The translations under genes and the position numbers were made by a program. From the NCBI GenBank assembly GCA_017562135.1, contig QEYB01000290.1:930001-994000 (forward strand): a DNA stretch of 64,000 nucleotides. Reading direction: 5' to 3'. Shown here in pieces: positions 1 through 13,968 of the stretch (positions within the stretch are counted from its first letter, which is position 1; the number at the start of each line of letters is the position of its first letter). The notes below the pieces were generated by a model, which ran no database searches, had not been told where the DNA came from, and saw only the letters and a list, made by a program, of their open reading frames with translations. Origin of the DNA: Dipylidium caninum (taxonomy: Eukaryota > Platyhelminthes > Cestoda > Cyclophyllidea > Dipylidiidae).

Positions 1-2444
1 TTTAACCTACTTATACGCAGAGACAAATGTCAGTAAACTCACTGGTGGGCTTGCAAAATAATATAACATGTGCAACATATCATGCACAAAAGGAAGATAT
101 GGAGGAGTATTACGAGACTAATGAATATTTACAATGTCATGTTGATAGAGACCACTAAGAAGATTCAGTATGAAGTAGAAAATATAGAGCTCACAGAATC
201 ATTTAAGACAATGAGCTTAATCTTAATCGCTTCTATTGCGTTATAATGGAGGTAGGAAGCTGAAAATTGGTCAATCTGAGGATTGTAATAGCAGTTGAAC
301 AAATCGGGTTATCTGGAAGTTGAGTCTTATTGACACGCCCAAATTATCAGTATACTATTGTTGACTTAATGTAATTGCCAACTTCGTTTACTAAGACAAA
401 GTGGCAATAGTTTGTGCATTTTGAAGACGTAATTAAATATGGTAACCACAGAAACCATGTGAAGGTCATTACTGTTGCGTTCGAGAATTTAACCACATTA
501 CACCAGGAACTTCATGATTTGAATAGAAATAAATTCTGTACAGAAATATTCTATTTACTATGAATAACAAAATACTTCACTGAAATTACATATACCTTCG
601 TAGAGGCATACTGAAGCTGATGCAGTAAACTGATGCTGCTTCGTCTCGAGCTCCGTTTCGGCGGCATGCGAGATCCGGTATTTAGTTGGTACCCAAACTA
701 GCTTAAATGTTACAATTTGTGGTCTGTGTTTCGTAACCATTGGATGGCTCCTTTCTGTTGTTTCTGTGCTTTTTTGTTCCCCTGTCATAGTTTGAGACTT
801 CTTTGATGGGCAATTATGCGGTAACCTCTAATCAGAGCCATGGAGATACTCTTGTCCTTCCTTTGAATAAAACAATCCTTGACTTTTCACTCTTTCAACG
901 GGGATGTTGCCACCCATTTTGGGGGGGTATTTAGTTGTCTAACCAGATAAAATTGGATATTCTATTTACAAATGCGTTTTTATACGCAATAGTGCGGGAC
1001 TGCCTCACAAGTAGTATGTTTTAAGACGCTGTGAGAATTTATATGACGCACTGTCTTGACTGTGAATTTTTCCCTCTCGAAGAGGACTGGTGATCTGCTT
1101 CCTCCGGTCTCACTTCATCTTTCCAGCACGGATATTAACACGACACGAATTTTTTCCACACACTACAAGTAAACGTCTACAACCCCACCCCCCCTTCTAC
1201 GGCCATATTCATGTATTTCTTTTGTTCAACGATATTCGGCTAGTAGTAATTCTGCTCACGTCCCACACGTATTCCCCTACCTCTGCTCCGCATATTTGGT
1301 CTTTGAAATCCCTCACTCCTTAATTCTACGACCCACTTGAGCCTGTACTAAACTGTCTCTTTCGCAAGTGCCTGGATTAAATATCATTTTTGTAAAAGTA
1401 TAACGCTTGATTGAATAATTAAAAATGAAGTGCGTCATACCTTTGTATGAGGACCCTCAAGCTCCCCCCCGCGCATGTTAATCAAGGCGACGAAATTGCA
1501 GCTTTCGTTTACCGCGTTTATAATCTTGACGAAACTATTCAGTTCAAGGTGAGAAAGCTGCAATTTTCCCATGTTCGTGTTTGAACAAGCACCACTACCC
1601 CTATATATAAAATTATTCAGCCCTCCTGCCGATCGAGATGTAGTAATTCGCAAAATGCGTATCTGTTAGTACTTACCTGATCTGTTTATAAAAGGCTTTC
1701 TTGGCTTATTCAAAGTGGCCAGTCAGCGATCACGGGCTGCTATCCGAAGTTCATCGCAACAGCCTGTGTAGGCCTTAAGTTCATGTACCTGTTAAAAAAG
1801 CATTGAATCCAATCTACGCTATAAGTCAATACATTAATTCTGCATTTTCCTCATAATTAAATATTCATGCGCTCTTCCTTCAAATGGCATTTCTCAACGA
1901 CTCCCCTCTCGGTTGTCACGATGTACGCCTTAACCTTTCTTGTGTCGACTTCGTCAATTACGATGGCAATCAGACAGTGAAGTAAGCAATCTCGGCATCT
2001 CGATAACTGGCAGCCGGCTGATCATTTTGTTTGTGTGTGACGGGATCCGCCATCATCCCTAACTGAAATGAAGCATTTTCTGTGTACTTACCTTAAGCTC
2101 TCATTTACAAGTTAGTTATTGTTGCCTTAGACATTTTCTAATTCGCTGACACAAACGTCACTCACATTTACAGAGTGCCAAGTTATCTTCATGAATCACA
2201 TATTACAAACTGTACCCCTCTAGAGGATTAGAAACCTCGAAAGGAGGTAGGAAATCGGTCTTTCTTCCATTTTTCGTGAGGGTTTCCAACTCATTTATTT
2301 GCAAAATCCTCTACGGACAGATGCATTTGTGTGGATGTACAAAAATTGCGGGAAGACGGTGTGTGAGAGAGCATGTGGGTAATAGAATTTCATGAAACAT
2401 ACACGATTACACACTTTCTGGGCGGAAAAATGAGAATGGCTAAT
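1..2444. other. intergenic, no gene seen
   Basis: I see only short open frames with no recognisable motif and no phase-consistent exon chain. The sequence is AT-rich and non-repetitive by eye. It may contain the 3' untranslated region of the thioredoxin-like gene, whose stop codon is at 2445-2447 on the minus strand. Confidence 0.6.
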
Positions 2445-3482
2445 CTACTCGTTCTGGGGGCAGGCGACGAAGATCTTCGAGTACTTCTCCACATCCTTCT
2501 TAAGTTTTGCCGGTTTGGTGGTCACACGTTTGCCAAGCTGTGGTGAGTGAAGAATAACCCAATTAATCGCCTTACCGCCTTCAATTTGACGCAAATTCAC
2601 ACGTAAACCGAGATTTAATTAACTCACCAAGGTGCGTTGGCGGAAGAAGAGGAATGTCGGGCAAGCGGTGACGTTGAAATCACGGGCAAGTTGCTGTAAA
2701 AGTATAAATTGACGAGTGTACAATGATCTGCTCCCTCCACACACACACACACAGGAGAGGTGTTTTTTTAAATAATTTTCAAATGCTGTTGGGTAACTTA
2801 CTAGATTTCGTGTCGCGTCAACAGCCAGGATGATGAGTCGTTTGTAGTCCTTGCTAATTTCCTGCAGTGTGGACATGAGATTCTCGTATTCCTCATCGTT
2901 GAATTTCACAAAGGCCACCATGATTAGCCTCGACTTGGCATCGTCGAGACACTCCTCGAAAGACATGTTGATCTAAAAGTGTTGAAAGCAGGAAGGCGAT
3001 GAAGACAATTTGTGGTGTACTCGTGAATGAGCGTGTCTGGCCATTAGCTTACCTCACACAGACCTTCCATTATCCTTGGATGGTGGAGAGGAGATGGAAA
3101 GCAAAAGAAAGAAGAGGAGGATTAGACGGGTTATCGAGGTGGGAAACTAGGGTTGACTAGACAATGTTAAATAACATACTGTCGATGCGGGTATAAGGTA
3201 ATCCAACCGACCCTGATTCTTCCAATTGATTGACTTACTCAATCTGTGAGTATTTAAGGCGCTTTGAGAACCCTGATTGCACACAACCAGGAGGAATCTC
3301 ATTGGTCCATCGTCAGCTACACACCTTTCAACCCACCTCATGCTTGTGCCACAGTGGAATACTTGAATGCTGTCGTGATTCATTAGTACCTCTTCGTCTT
3401 ACCTGAACCGGGCCCAGTATTTGAAGAATCCACTCATCCAGTCACGAGAAGTGAAGTCGGTGACACACACAGACATTAACAC
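2445..3482 (-). CDS. thioredoxin-fold protein without the CXXC active site
   Basis: Five minus-strand exons join in phase: 3482-3403, 3074-3053, 2972-2802, 2693-2628 and 2537-2445. All have GT-AG introns of about 80-330 bp. From the ATG at 3476 the product is 141 residues. The C-terminal ~100 residues follow the thioredoxin fold: a strand IMVAFVKF, a second strand LIILAVDAT, then QLARDFNVTACPTFLFF with the cis-proline before TFLFF. The place of the WCGPC redox motif is taken by KFNDEEYENLM, so disulphide chemistry is not expected. A partner-binding or scaffold role is inference. An acceptor sits just upstream of the first exon, in phase 0. The mRNA may therefore start with an untranslated exon or a trans-spliced leader that adds M-V-L before the ATG. 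No exact family is recognised. Confidence 0.78.
2739..2753. repeat. short CA microsatellite in an intron
   Basis: A run of about seven CA units lies inside the intron of the thioredoxin-like gene, near its third splice acceptor. It is ordinary slippage sequence. Confidence 0.8.
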
Positions 3483-6400
3483 CTGTAAAAGTGATGCGAC
3501 ATAGAAGACGATTAGTAACTACTAGCCGGGCCGAGAGAGGTCACGTGGCGCACTAGAAATGGATACTACGGTTATCTTTCGGTTTCTTACAAACACTTTC
3601 CCATACCCCCTTCAGATGTGAGATTTTATTACGTTTTACCGAGTAAACTGGTATCTAAGGTGTCATCACAAGTCACATAATTTGTCAACGCAAGGACATC
3701 ACACCTTCAAGGTTTGAGAGTTTACATGGAGGATTCTCAAAAACATAGTGTGGATGGATGGAGGAATGGAAAGGGATGGCGCGGCCCTCATTTGTCGACA
3801 TGCAGGGAACCATTCGACCATGAAACGGTAGTACAATAAAACGAGATTTCTCGGTGGAAAACTAAATGAAAATGGCACACAATTACGAAACAAGCAGGAA
3901 TGTTACATTTAACATTTACAAACGAAAATATTGGACATATGTCATAATGCATCTCTGCCACTCGTAGCTGAACACGGACCAAGAAATAAAGGCTTGTTTC
4001 ATAATTCTCATTGATTAAAAAACGTTATGAATAGAGAGTCTGTCTGGAGAGAGTGCTGTGTAAAGTGGAGTCACACCTTAGTTTGATTTATCATCACAGA
4101 GATTTGTTGGGCGAGAGGATTATTGAAGTTATTTGACTTAAAGCGACGTGCGTCCATTTAACTTGAAAGATTCCCACCCTTCCTTCTTGAATCTGACTGT
4201 TAAGAAACAAAAAGAGGGAAGGTTATTTGGTTATCCTAAAAACAACCGGGTGAGCAAAAAGGTGCCACTAATTAGGGCCGTAGTTCTGCCTCATAAGAAC
4301 CTTCTAAATGCTCTACTGTTTAGACAGAGACTTATGCTATCAAAGGCTGTCAAATTGTGCGCCATTTTACTTGACATACAATGAAAGACAATTGAAGAAA
4401 GGCATCTCATTGGATTTCCTCGCTTCCATACTCTTAGAATTCTCTAGTTCATTGTCTGATACTCATTAACTCAACCAAGGGTGTGGCCATAGATGGCATC
4501 GGGTATGATTAGCCTCACCTTGAAACTTCCTTGGGCAAACATATATTGCTCACTTATAAAAATTGACGTTATTAAAGCGCGATCAGAGGTAAAAACCATA
4601 TTGAAAGGTGCAATAATCAAGAGTGCAGGTGAAAAATAAAAATGAGACTTTATGATGTCAAAATAATGTTAAATTTACCATGGGTGTAAATAATGTTAAA
4701 TAAGTTAGCATTTCATTGTGCCTTTTTTTCGCACAGAGCTCATGCGTTATTTTACAAGTCTCTTTCGTTTATTCACAATCTCTTCATTCCCCTGTATTTA
4801 GAATGACTGGCAGAAATAAATCATTATTATGTTACATACAATAGAATTCCATGTGCAACACTTTCTGATTCCCACTAACAGGCAGTATGCTTTTTTTGCC
4901 TTGTTACCAGACCATTGACAAACCATTGTATTTGTCGCATTCTTGAAAGTGTTACGTGACTACGGTAAAACTCGGTTGTACTTAGGAGTTATTTCGCGTT
5001 TATGACGGTTGCAAACCTTTGAACTGCCTTTGCGTAAGCAAAATTGACTCATCGAGGTGAGGAAAATCTGGGTGTGACGCTTACGCCCAAATGGCATTCA
5101 GCCTATCAACTCTCCGATTCTTGCATTAATTTCCAAGATATGGTAAAAAAGATGGTTTTAAATCAAATACACCTCAGCATCGAGTTAAATGAGGTGCTCA
5201 TTTACCAGTTAAGTTCAAACTTGAATATTTACTTGTAAGAAAATTTATTAATGAATCGACAGTGGCTCGAAATACTCTGTATGTAAGCCAAATCGGATGG
5301 ATCATATTATTATCAAAAACTGGGATGAGACCGTTGATGCTGGTAACTAAGTTTTGATCGATTTAAAGTGTCCCTCCGATCAAACATAAGGTATAGAAAT
5401 ATGACCTATTCGCTTTAGATAAATACTAGGGCACATTTACCAGCATACGTTTAACGTAATATAATTAACATAGAAGTATTCTTAGCACAGACGCGTATTC
5501 CTCAGTACTCACCTTCGATTTGCTCACCTCATTTTTATTCTACACATAATTTAGTCTACAACCAACGTACTTGCACATATTTGCGTTTATTTCCTAATGT
5601 TAAATTAACGACTTAACGCCCATGTAACCATATTGTTATTTTAAAAACGACAGCTCTGAACGCGTATCCAACGACGTATGGTGTTTGACCTAACTGGCTC
5701 AAATCAACTCCTCCTCCCCGGTTATGATCGCATGAATGAGCTATTGCACATCGATCTACATAAGCCGTCGCATGGCGCAATGAGACACGCCCTAAATGAC
5801 GAGTGTTTAAAATGAATTATGACGGATGTGTCCCCTCGACCGCTCATAGCTCACATACCGTGCGAACGCGTTGCCATTCAATGAAGCTCGACTCCCAATG
5901 CTCCGTTGGAATCAGCGCAGGTTAATTTCAACAGGAACTAATTATCTCAATTTGATAAAACACGGATTTCAGGGTATCAGAAAGTGCATTCAATGAGATC
6001 TTTTTGAAGGCGACACGCTTAAGACGATCAAGTAATTTACAACACAATTTTTTTACAAAAGACATTCTTCCAACATAGAGTCGTGTAGCTAGGCAGCGAA
6101 CCTTTCTATCTTTCTACATTATGAGGTCAGACACATGGGGCGGATTTTGTTTTTTTCTATTTTTAAATTTGCGGTTAGTAAACTTCGGAGGAGCATGTAG
6201 TTACGCAAATCGTTCGTCTACTTCCTTTCAAAAATAGAAAGAATAATTTTTGTGGGGGTTGTTGACGTCCAAGATTTCTCTTGTGCATCATTAAAGGATA
6301 TCGAGGCTCTTGTGAACTGCTCCTATTTCCCAGAGAAAAACTATATTCATAGTATCGCCGTCAGTGTATCAGACGAAATTAAATCGTTTTTTTATCACGT

Positions 6401-9400
6401 GTTGGCAGTATCTGTTCCCACCTTTTATTGTCAAACTACCCTATCGATAACCTGGAATCGGGACTTCTCTGCAAACGGTTCTTAATCCTTCCCAAATTTG
6501 TGGTTGATTGCGAGAATTCTAAATGAGTTTTTAGCCAACAGAGTTAGCTGTAACAGTCAAACAGATTACGCACAATCCGAAAACGAAATTAAATAGCTAC
6601 TGACGTATTACAAGATATATTAACGCCGTGTTTACATCCGAGTAAAGCAAAAAAGCCCATTTTTCAGGCGCTACCCCCGAGCTTCTTCACTTTTATGCTG
6701 CCTTGCCCTTCATAACGGTGCCCAGTAATGGAACTTTTAATAAGCCAAATAAATGAACGGTTAAAATGTATAACAATTTAAACAGTGCGCAGATGTCAAT
6801 GAAAAAAGATTCACTATTCTCTCCTATCAAAGTATAAACTTAATGAAGGATAGCTTAGAGTTTAGGGAGGGTTGCTCTTATATTATTAAGTTATACACTG
6901 GTTTCATAGTGCTTTAGTGCCATTACGGGATTACTTCAAATGAACGGGCAACTGACAGTCTCCGTCAAAGAAGGCGTGATAAAGTGGATGTGTGCCATTT
7001 TGGCGCGCACACACATCCACAGTTGTGAGAGACGTTTATGTGCCTCTACCTCTACTCTCTCTCTCCCTCATTCCCGGCAAATTACATTTTTTACAAAATC
7101 AGCCATCACTTTCAAATACACGCTAATCAGTTCTATGGTCTTCATGACAGGGGCTTTTAAAATGTGTGTGTTTTAATTTGTTGGAGATTTTTGGTGTGTA
7201 ATAGCATAGAATCCGACTGAGCCGGGATAAATGCCTGTATATGTGCTCATTAACTTTATCTTCCCCCATTCAGGCAAGTTTGTTGACGCCTCTAGCATTA
7301 ATGAAAGATATAGCATGCGTTTAAAAGTTGGCATTTAGAAAGACGCGCGAACCTCGCATTTGATTCGCCGATTCTTTTGATTTCGTTTAAAATTTCCACA
7401 AAAATAAAAAATAATCCTACTCAATTATTAAAGTAGATTAGTTTTTATATGTCTACTGACCATTTATAGATGCATTACTAAGTTGGCAGTCCATCAGTCT
7501 CTTTGCCTTATTATGTTCGATGCGGACAGTGAAAGCAGACTCACTCAGGTGGGATCCAACAGTATCCTCATATTCAGTAACTTTAAGTCTTTTCTGCAGA
7601 ACATGGAACATCGTAGGCCTCGTATACTCCTCCACTGACAGTCGCTGCAACAACCAAGGCAGCCTTTTATTCCCCTATCTGAAAGCACAATTAAACCATT
7701 TCCCTGATTGCCATTATGTAATTTGCAGGCCACAAAATAGCTTGTCACGACTAAATTACAGTGAAGTTGAGGCATCGAAGTGGAAAGAGAATGTTGCATA
7801 AAAGACTTAAACATGAGCTCACCCATTTCCTTAACGAAGGCATCAACCTAAGTTTCTCGTTATTCTTAACACCCATTATGTGACAGATCTAAGGTAATGT
7901 TGAGAAAATGCAATCCATTTCAATGGAAATGTTCTGATCCCGCAATATTACATAATGCTATGTGATATAATTAAGGTATAAGATACTTCTTGCTAATTAA
8001 GCGAACCCCGAACCTACAAGAATGCATATTATACTAGTGGGCGGAAACAGAAGCGATTCTCTTTCGTATCGCTGGTTTATTCGTTAACCCCAACGAATAT
8101 GAGTTCACAGTTGGACTAATAGTAAAGACGGTCTTGCTGCTGTCGTCGCAGTAAAAATTTCTTAATATTTTTTAGTCAGTCTTATGTCCCATTGACAAAC
8201 TTTCGCCGGACAGAGTTAACTACTGCCTATCACGACGCTTAACCTCCAAAACTCTATATATGCATCCATAGATCTGTGCTGTGACAAAATTAACAGGACT
8301 ACATTCTAATTGGTAGGTCTGAATAATTTCAAATCCCAGAGTGAGAGGGAGTGAATGAGAAAAATAAATAGTATCAGGACCATGGATAAAAGTAAGCATG
8401 CATTATGTAAATATCTGAAGTGTATACTGCCATATTGATTCACATTTCAGTAGCCTTAAGTTGAATTCACCAAAATCTTTGTTGCTCTAAATGCCGTGTA
8501 AAAATTGTGACAAGTAACAATGCTAAATAGAAGATCAAGTGAAAGACTTGGTTGTGAGAATTGGATAGATTAGAGTTCGAAACGAAAGTGTGGGATAAAA
8601 ATTGTTGTAGTTAATGGTTCTACAAGAGGTGATAAAACAGTTTACCAGGGAAGGAATTATGTATGAGAGAATGTTACAACCTAAACATTTGGATGAGGCT
8701 GAACCGATGACAATAAATTATACGTTTAAATAATCGGGCTCTTTTATCACGGCAATTATGATTTGTAATGCGGTAAATACAAGCCAGTATATATTATGTA
8801 TTAATCACTTTGAAAATTATTTCGGATGTCTTGTTGCGAACCTTACATTCGCGAACAAGGGAATCGCAAGGAAGTGAGTACATATTTCATTTTGCTGCAA
8901 AAATTTTTCTGCTTTATCGCTTTAATGTCCGTCTGTAATAATACCAATGCAAAATGACGCAACCGCACAGAAGTTTTACATTTCAAATAAGATTGGAAAT
9001 AAAAAGCTTTTGTTTTAGTTTTCCATCGAAATATAATTAACCTAGAACATAAGGAGGTAAATCAACGGATGGCCGTTGATTTAGACTTTAGGTGGTTGAA
9101 GCCTTATTGGTCAAGCTAACATTTGAAGCTGGCTTAAGGATGACTTTAGAAGTCTGAGCCCATCCCAAAAGATAATCATAATAACAGTAACAAGCGTTGA
9201 TCAGCCTATTACATAAACTAAAATCAATCAAATTTTATTTCGCCGACGAAAAAAATTTTCACTCAAAAAATCCTAAATTCCAATGAACGCAATAGTGTTC
9301 AGTGTATAGGAATTTGTTTGATTCCTCCTACTTAACATTGAAAAACTTTATCAAGCGTCTTTTCTCCTCCCCAACATTTTCAAGCTTTACTCTGTTAATG

Positions 9401-11992
9401 TAGATTTTAAACACCTCAAAGTGTTGTTATCAGTCCGTGCCAGAATTTATGAATAAGGAGGATGAAATAAAGTACAAATTCAAGCTCTAATCTCTTTTAT
9501 GTATTACTTTTGGTGCATGAGACCTCGTGTTGTCATGCTGAAGGATTACTTTTCCACAAAACGGTCTTTACTTAGCGCCTCTTCATTCACTCGAGTTGTT
9601 ATGTGCACTGTCGCCGTACGGGTCGACCCAGTTTCAATCGTATCATAGTGCATGATTCTGAAAAGCCCAGTGCTGTTTTGGATACTTCTCTGGACGAAAT
9701 TCATTGTTTTTCTCACCTACAATTATATTTTTTCACAAAATATAAATATCAAAACTAAAATCACGCGTAAATTGTGCCTTAGTAAACGACCGCTGTCTCT
9801 TTCAGATCATAAGGACTCCCTTTTCCTGGCCTACTCACTTCTCCTATGCGAGGGAGGTGATCCTGAACTGTAGACCTGGGACAGTCAATCTTTAGTGATT
9901 AATTCTTAGTAGCATGTCGAGGATCTGAGTCCAACATCGCCCTCAACTTAATTTTTGAGGTCGTTCCTTTCGTACAACACCAGCCAGATTCTGATTTCCG
10001 TTTTTATACCTCCAAACCCTCCGTGGCTCCTGCTTAGGACTATAATAGTGCCTTAAGTTTCGCAAGTTGTTTTCATTCCTTCCTCCACTGTTTGCCTGAC
10101 ATGTTTCTGCTATAACAGACCAAGAGTATTTTAACCCAAAAATTAAATTTACAATCAGGTTGATCATAGCAACGAAATTTACGTGACCGTACATGAGCAC
10201 ATCCCAAAAATTTTGATTACTTTTCGGTTTGGCAACTATGTGATTGTCATGGAAACTCTGCGTTGGATTGAATAAATTCAGCCAAACAACATGATGTGAA
10301 CTTGCTTAATGACCAGGTGAGGTTATTAATGAGCCTGCATGCTGAGTGACGCGAATGGTATGGTGGTAGTAGCTACAGCCTGAGCCAACTTTTTTATGTC
10401 TCTAATTTCTTTTTAACTTTTGGTTTTCAACCCGATTAGTTAATAGCCGACACCGCTTTCCTATAGACTCGCCCGTCCCTATAACTTAAATATCATGTTT
10501 ACTTTGGTACGATTTTCACCTCTCCCCCAGATGATAATGACGATCCTGCCTCCACTGAACTGCTTTTCTTTTATTTATGCATCATGGAAGAAGTGTTTAT
10601 GCATGAACATAGCGATATGCTACTGATATTCAGCAAAAAATTACATTTGAAGGAAGCAGTAACAGTCCTAAGTAGTTTATTTTGTCGCCTATGAGTTGAA
10701 AGCAAGTCAAAGAGCATTGGCATATCCTGCCACACTAAATTTCAACACCTCCTTTTAGCATAGCTGATTAACTTCCACGCCGGATTCCGATCTTGTCCAA
10801 AAGTGTTCACCAGACATTTAGGAAACATTAAAATATCGTCAAATTAGGCGAAATGATCACTTAGTAGTGACTTGAAGAATGTTATAATACAAAGTAGCTT
10901 TGAGGAAAAGAAGGAGGAGAGAGGTTCTGTCAGTTCTTGTACTCGCGAAATAGGCATGGTTGAGAACTAGGGGGCACCAAACAAACTTCCACCCAAATCC
11001 TATTACCGATAAGTTCCACAGGCAGAACGGTGTTGCGTGCTCTCTTTGTTTGATTTTATTTGTTTCCCAAAAGTTTTGACCTTTTGGATGTCTCTATTAA
11101 AGCTCTTGTTCTTAATTTCCTTACGTACCATGGAAAATACACAATATTCGGCCGTCCCGAAGATTCTCGTGCACTTCTTCCCCTATATTTGGCTTTGCTT
11201 ACTTGATCACTTAGGCATCCAAACTGGTACAATGGAATATTTCGGCAGTCCACAGGGTCAGAGAACAATTTCTTGCCCTTTTTGTAAACGATATCTGATC
11301 TTAGCAATCCTTTGCTTTCAAAACTTTGTCGCTCGGTTTTGATGATCATATGAGTTGTCATTAGACGCCACCATAACCAGACATTTTTAACATCGCTAGC
11401 TTCTAAGGGAAAATGACAGCATCAGCGCCATAAGAACATTAATCAACGAGAATCATGAGGCCATTATGTTGGATTGAAATTAACCTTGGCAACAAAAATG
11501 CCATTTGATGGGTATTTGACGCCAATGATTAAATAATAAGACTTTGTTCGGTTTGGCGCATTGAAGATCAAGAAAAAATTCCAGTAGACCAAATGGCACC
11601 CTCTAAGGGTCTGGAGGTTCTTAGTCTTCCCAACGGATTTACTAGTTTACCGCAACCCAAACTGTAATAAGCGCCAATAATTAGAGACGTCGGTATATAA
11701 TACTCAAATATTTCAGTAGATATTTGGCGAGTGCGTGCCTTACGATTATTAGTCAGAATTTCTACTTATTTTGGAGGATTTAGTGATCTGAGCATTCCTG
11801 ACCAAAATTCTAGTAGAGAACACCCTACGATGATTTCATGTCAAACTAATAACAACGCTTCTCATCACTTACCTAACACTGATAGACAGAGCGATTTTTG
11901 GCCTCGATTGCGGTAAGATTTTGTTATTGAGTACTTTCCAAATACATGTATCTAGAAGGGGGTTACTTACTTATTCAGATATTTCGCTCCAG
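3483..11992. other. long gene-poor stretch
   Basis: About 8.5 kb of AT-rich DNA. Open frames on both strands are short (under ~100 residues), overlap one another and contain no motif I recognise. None joins to another across convincing splice sites. I see no tRNA, rRNA or tandem array. It may hold distal regulatory sequence for the homeobox gene downstream or an unrecognised 5' exon. Confidence 0.5.
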
Positions 11993-12000
11993 GTCTGGTT

Positions 12001-12966
12001 ATGGACCAAGATCCGATTCACAAAGTGGAGCCTTCCCCGTCCACACTACCTACTTCCGCCTCCTCGATCTCCAAAATCTCGGATTCTCCAGTCGTCTATC
12101 CCCTTGTTCCAGCAAAGGCGAGGCATACCGCAACTCAAACGGACTTCGATTTGCCAGGTTTGTCATTAAAGCATGAACACACACACCCATATGCCACTTC
12201 CCGATGTTATCCTTCAGTTTTCGCGATTTTATTCCCGTCAATGCGGGTGTGTATGCACACACCCACAGTTGCGTAGAATACGAGTTTATGAGCTAAAAGG
12301 CAGCCATCTTTAACTAAAGCTGTTTTACATTTAATTGAACCACGAATTTAAGAGTATTGCCGTGAATAACCCCTATACTTCACTGCAACAACTTCCTACC
12401 AGGGGGAGAACATGCGACACAAAAGGATTTGCAGTCACCAGAACTAAGCACGAAAAGTGGAAAAGGGTCTTCCTCGGGACCGACTCAAGCCACTCGTAAG
12501 AGTTTCACGTTCCTACATGCTTACCTTGCTTTCCACACTTCTAAACGGTCAAAACCCTTTGTAGGTGTAGCGAAATAGCACAACTTAGTCCGAAATTGTG
12601 CTAATTAATTAATACCAAGTTTAGTTAATCAGATCCGTGAGTTTATTTTACGTTGTATGGGGCACCTAGTCGTGATGACACAGGAAAAACAAGAGCTCAA
12701 CTTTTGGGGGTTTTGAATATTACAAATGTGACTAAGTGAGCTCTAAACTTGTGCCCTTTGCCTCCTTAGCTGTTCGCAATCCTATCCGTCAACGCACGCC
12801 GCTAACAGAAGAGCAAGTGCAGGGGTTGGAGACCGCTTATTACGAAAATAAATACCTCGATGTGCAAAGATGTGAGGATATAGCACAAAAACTTCAACTC
12901 TCAGTGGGACAGATCAGATTTTGGTTCCGGAAGTGTCGTGAAGAAGAAGCCAGTGAACGGCAATAA
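12001..12966 (+). CDS. small divergent homeodomain protein
   Basis: Two exons, 12001-12157 and 12770-12966, join in phase 1 across a GT-AG intron to give 117 residues. The exon extends upstream to an acceptor at 11991-11992, so a 5' untranslated exon is likely. Residues ~1-52 are Ser/Pro/Thr-rich. The rest is a homeodomain that keeps the core L16, E17, L26, L40, W48, F49 and R53, visible in GLETAYYENKYL and QIRFWFRKCREEE. The invariant DNA-contact residue N51 is lysine and residue 52 is cysteine. The protein stops six residues after the third helix. Spacing resembles ANTP/NK-type homeodomains, but I cannot place a family. DNA binding is expected to be altered or lost (inference). A possible polyadenylation signal lies at 13540-13545. 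Confidence 0.85.
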
Positions 12967-13785
12967 TGCTGTCGCAAAGACAGAAGTGTACTGAAATAGT
13001 TTATTACCAGTTGCTATTCACTCTGTAAAATTCGTGACAAATCGAGTAAATAAGGAAACTCTTTGACTTTTTAAAGGTCTTGCTAGTCGTCAACAAGGGG
13101 GTCAATAACAATTTTGAAAGGAAAAGTCGCTCTCACAACAACGAAGCCAGTTCTATTATACCTTCAAGCAGAGGATGCTAAATCAGTCGAAGTCCTTTCA
13201 GCTCAGACACAAACTAAGGTGACGACATCGACCCCACCTCAAGTTGGTAGAAACATCACGTCGTCTCATGAACTGCCAAGTTTTAGTGGCAAGTCAACCA
13301 ACATTCAACGTAAAACCCGGTCCCAGTTATTGAAGTTGACATCCACTTTGGGCAGACACTTGTGACGATTGCCGGATCTTAGCGGCTTGAGCTGTCACTT
13401 CGAGTATTGAGGAGTTCTCTGATATGACAATATGCAGTTTTAAGTAAAAGTAAATAGAAATCTTTTCTCAATTGTTAAACTGTGGTAGACACTAAACCTC
13501 CAAGCGAATTTGGTCCTCTCATTGTGATCACCCTCTTACAATAAATGTAGGCTACCTCTTAAATAGATGTGGCGGTGAGCTTTCAACAAATGCACATATC
13601 AAACTTAAGTCCACTCTCCATTATATGCGATTGCCAAATTGGCGATTGAAATAAAGCATAAAGGCAGACGATTAACTACTGCAAATTTGATAACTGTGTT
13701 TTATTCTGAAACTAAATAAGACCCCAAAGAAAAATGTGAAAGATATAATTGAATTGTTTCGTCATTTATTTTCAAAAATAATCAG
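12967..13785. other. spacer with a Thr/Ser-rich open frame
   Basis: It holds the 3' untranslated region of the homeobox gene. A plus-strand open frame at 13114-13365 encodes an 83-residue Thr/Ser/Lys-rich sequence of no known family. It could be a 3' exon of an alternative homeobox transcript, but I found no clean in-phase splice to it. An AATAAA at 13540-13545 would suit either transcript. Confidence 0.35.
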
Positions 13786-13934
13786 CCAATAGAGAGCGAA
13801 GATTCCAAAATTAGAATGCAACGCGTGAGAGACACGCCAAAAAGTGATTGGTGGAGCGTGCGGCAAACTGAGGTGATTCGTTAAGCGCGAAATGCGTCTC
13901 CGCAGCCAATGGGAATGAGATGAATGAGTATAAA
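13786..13934 (+). promoter_or_regulatory. compact promoter: three CCAAT boxes, E2F-like site, TATA
   Basis: CCAAT boxes lie at 13786-13790 (plus), 13847-13851 (as ATTGG) and 13906-13910 (plus). GCGCGAAA at 13885-13892 is the reverse complement of TTTCGCGC, a good E2F consensus. TATAAA is at 13929-13934, 35 bp before the ATG at 13969. Clustered NF-Y sites with an E2F site are typical of cell-cycle promoters in animals. Applying that here is inference. Confidence 0.6.
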
Positions 13935-13968
13935 TTTCGACAAGTTACGGCCAGTAGTTAGGATAGCA

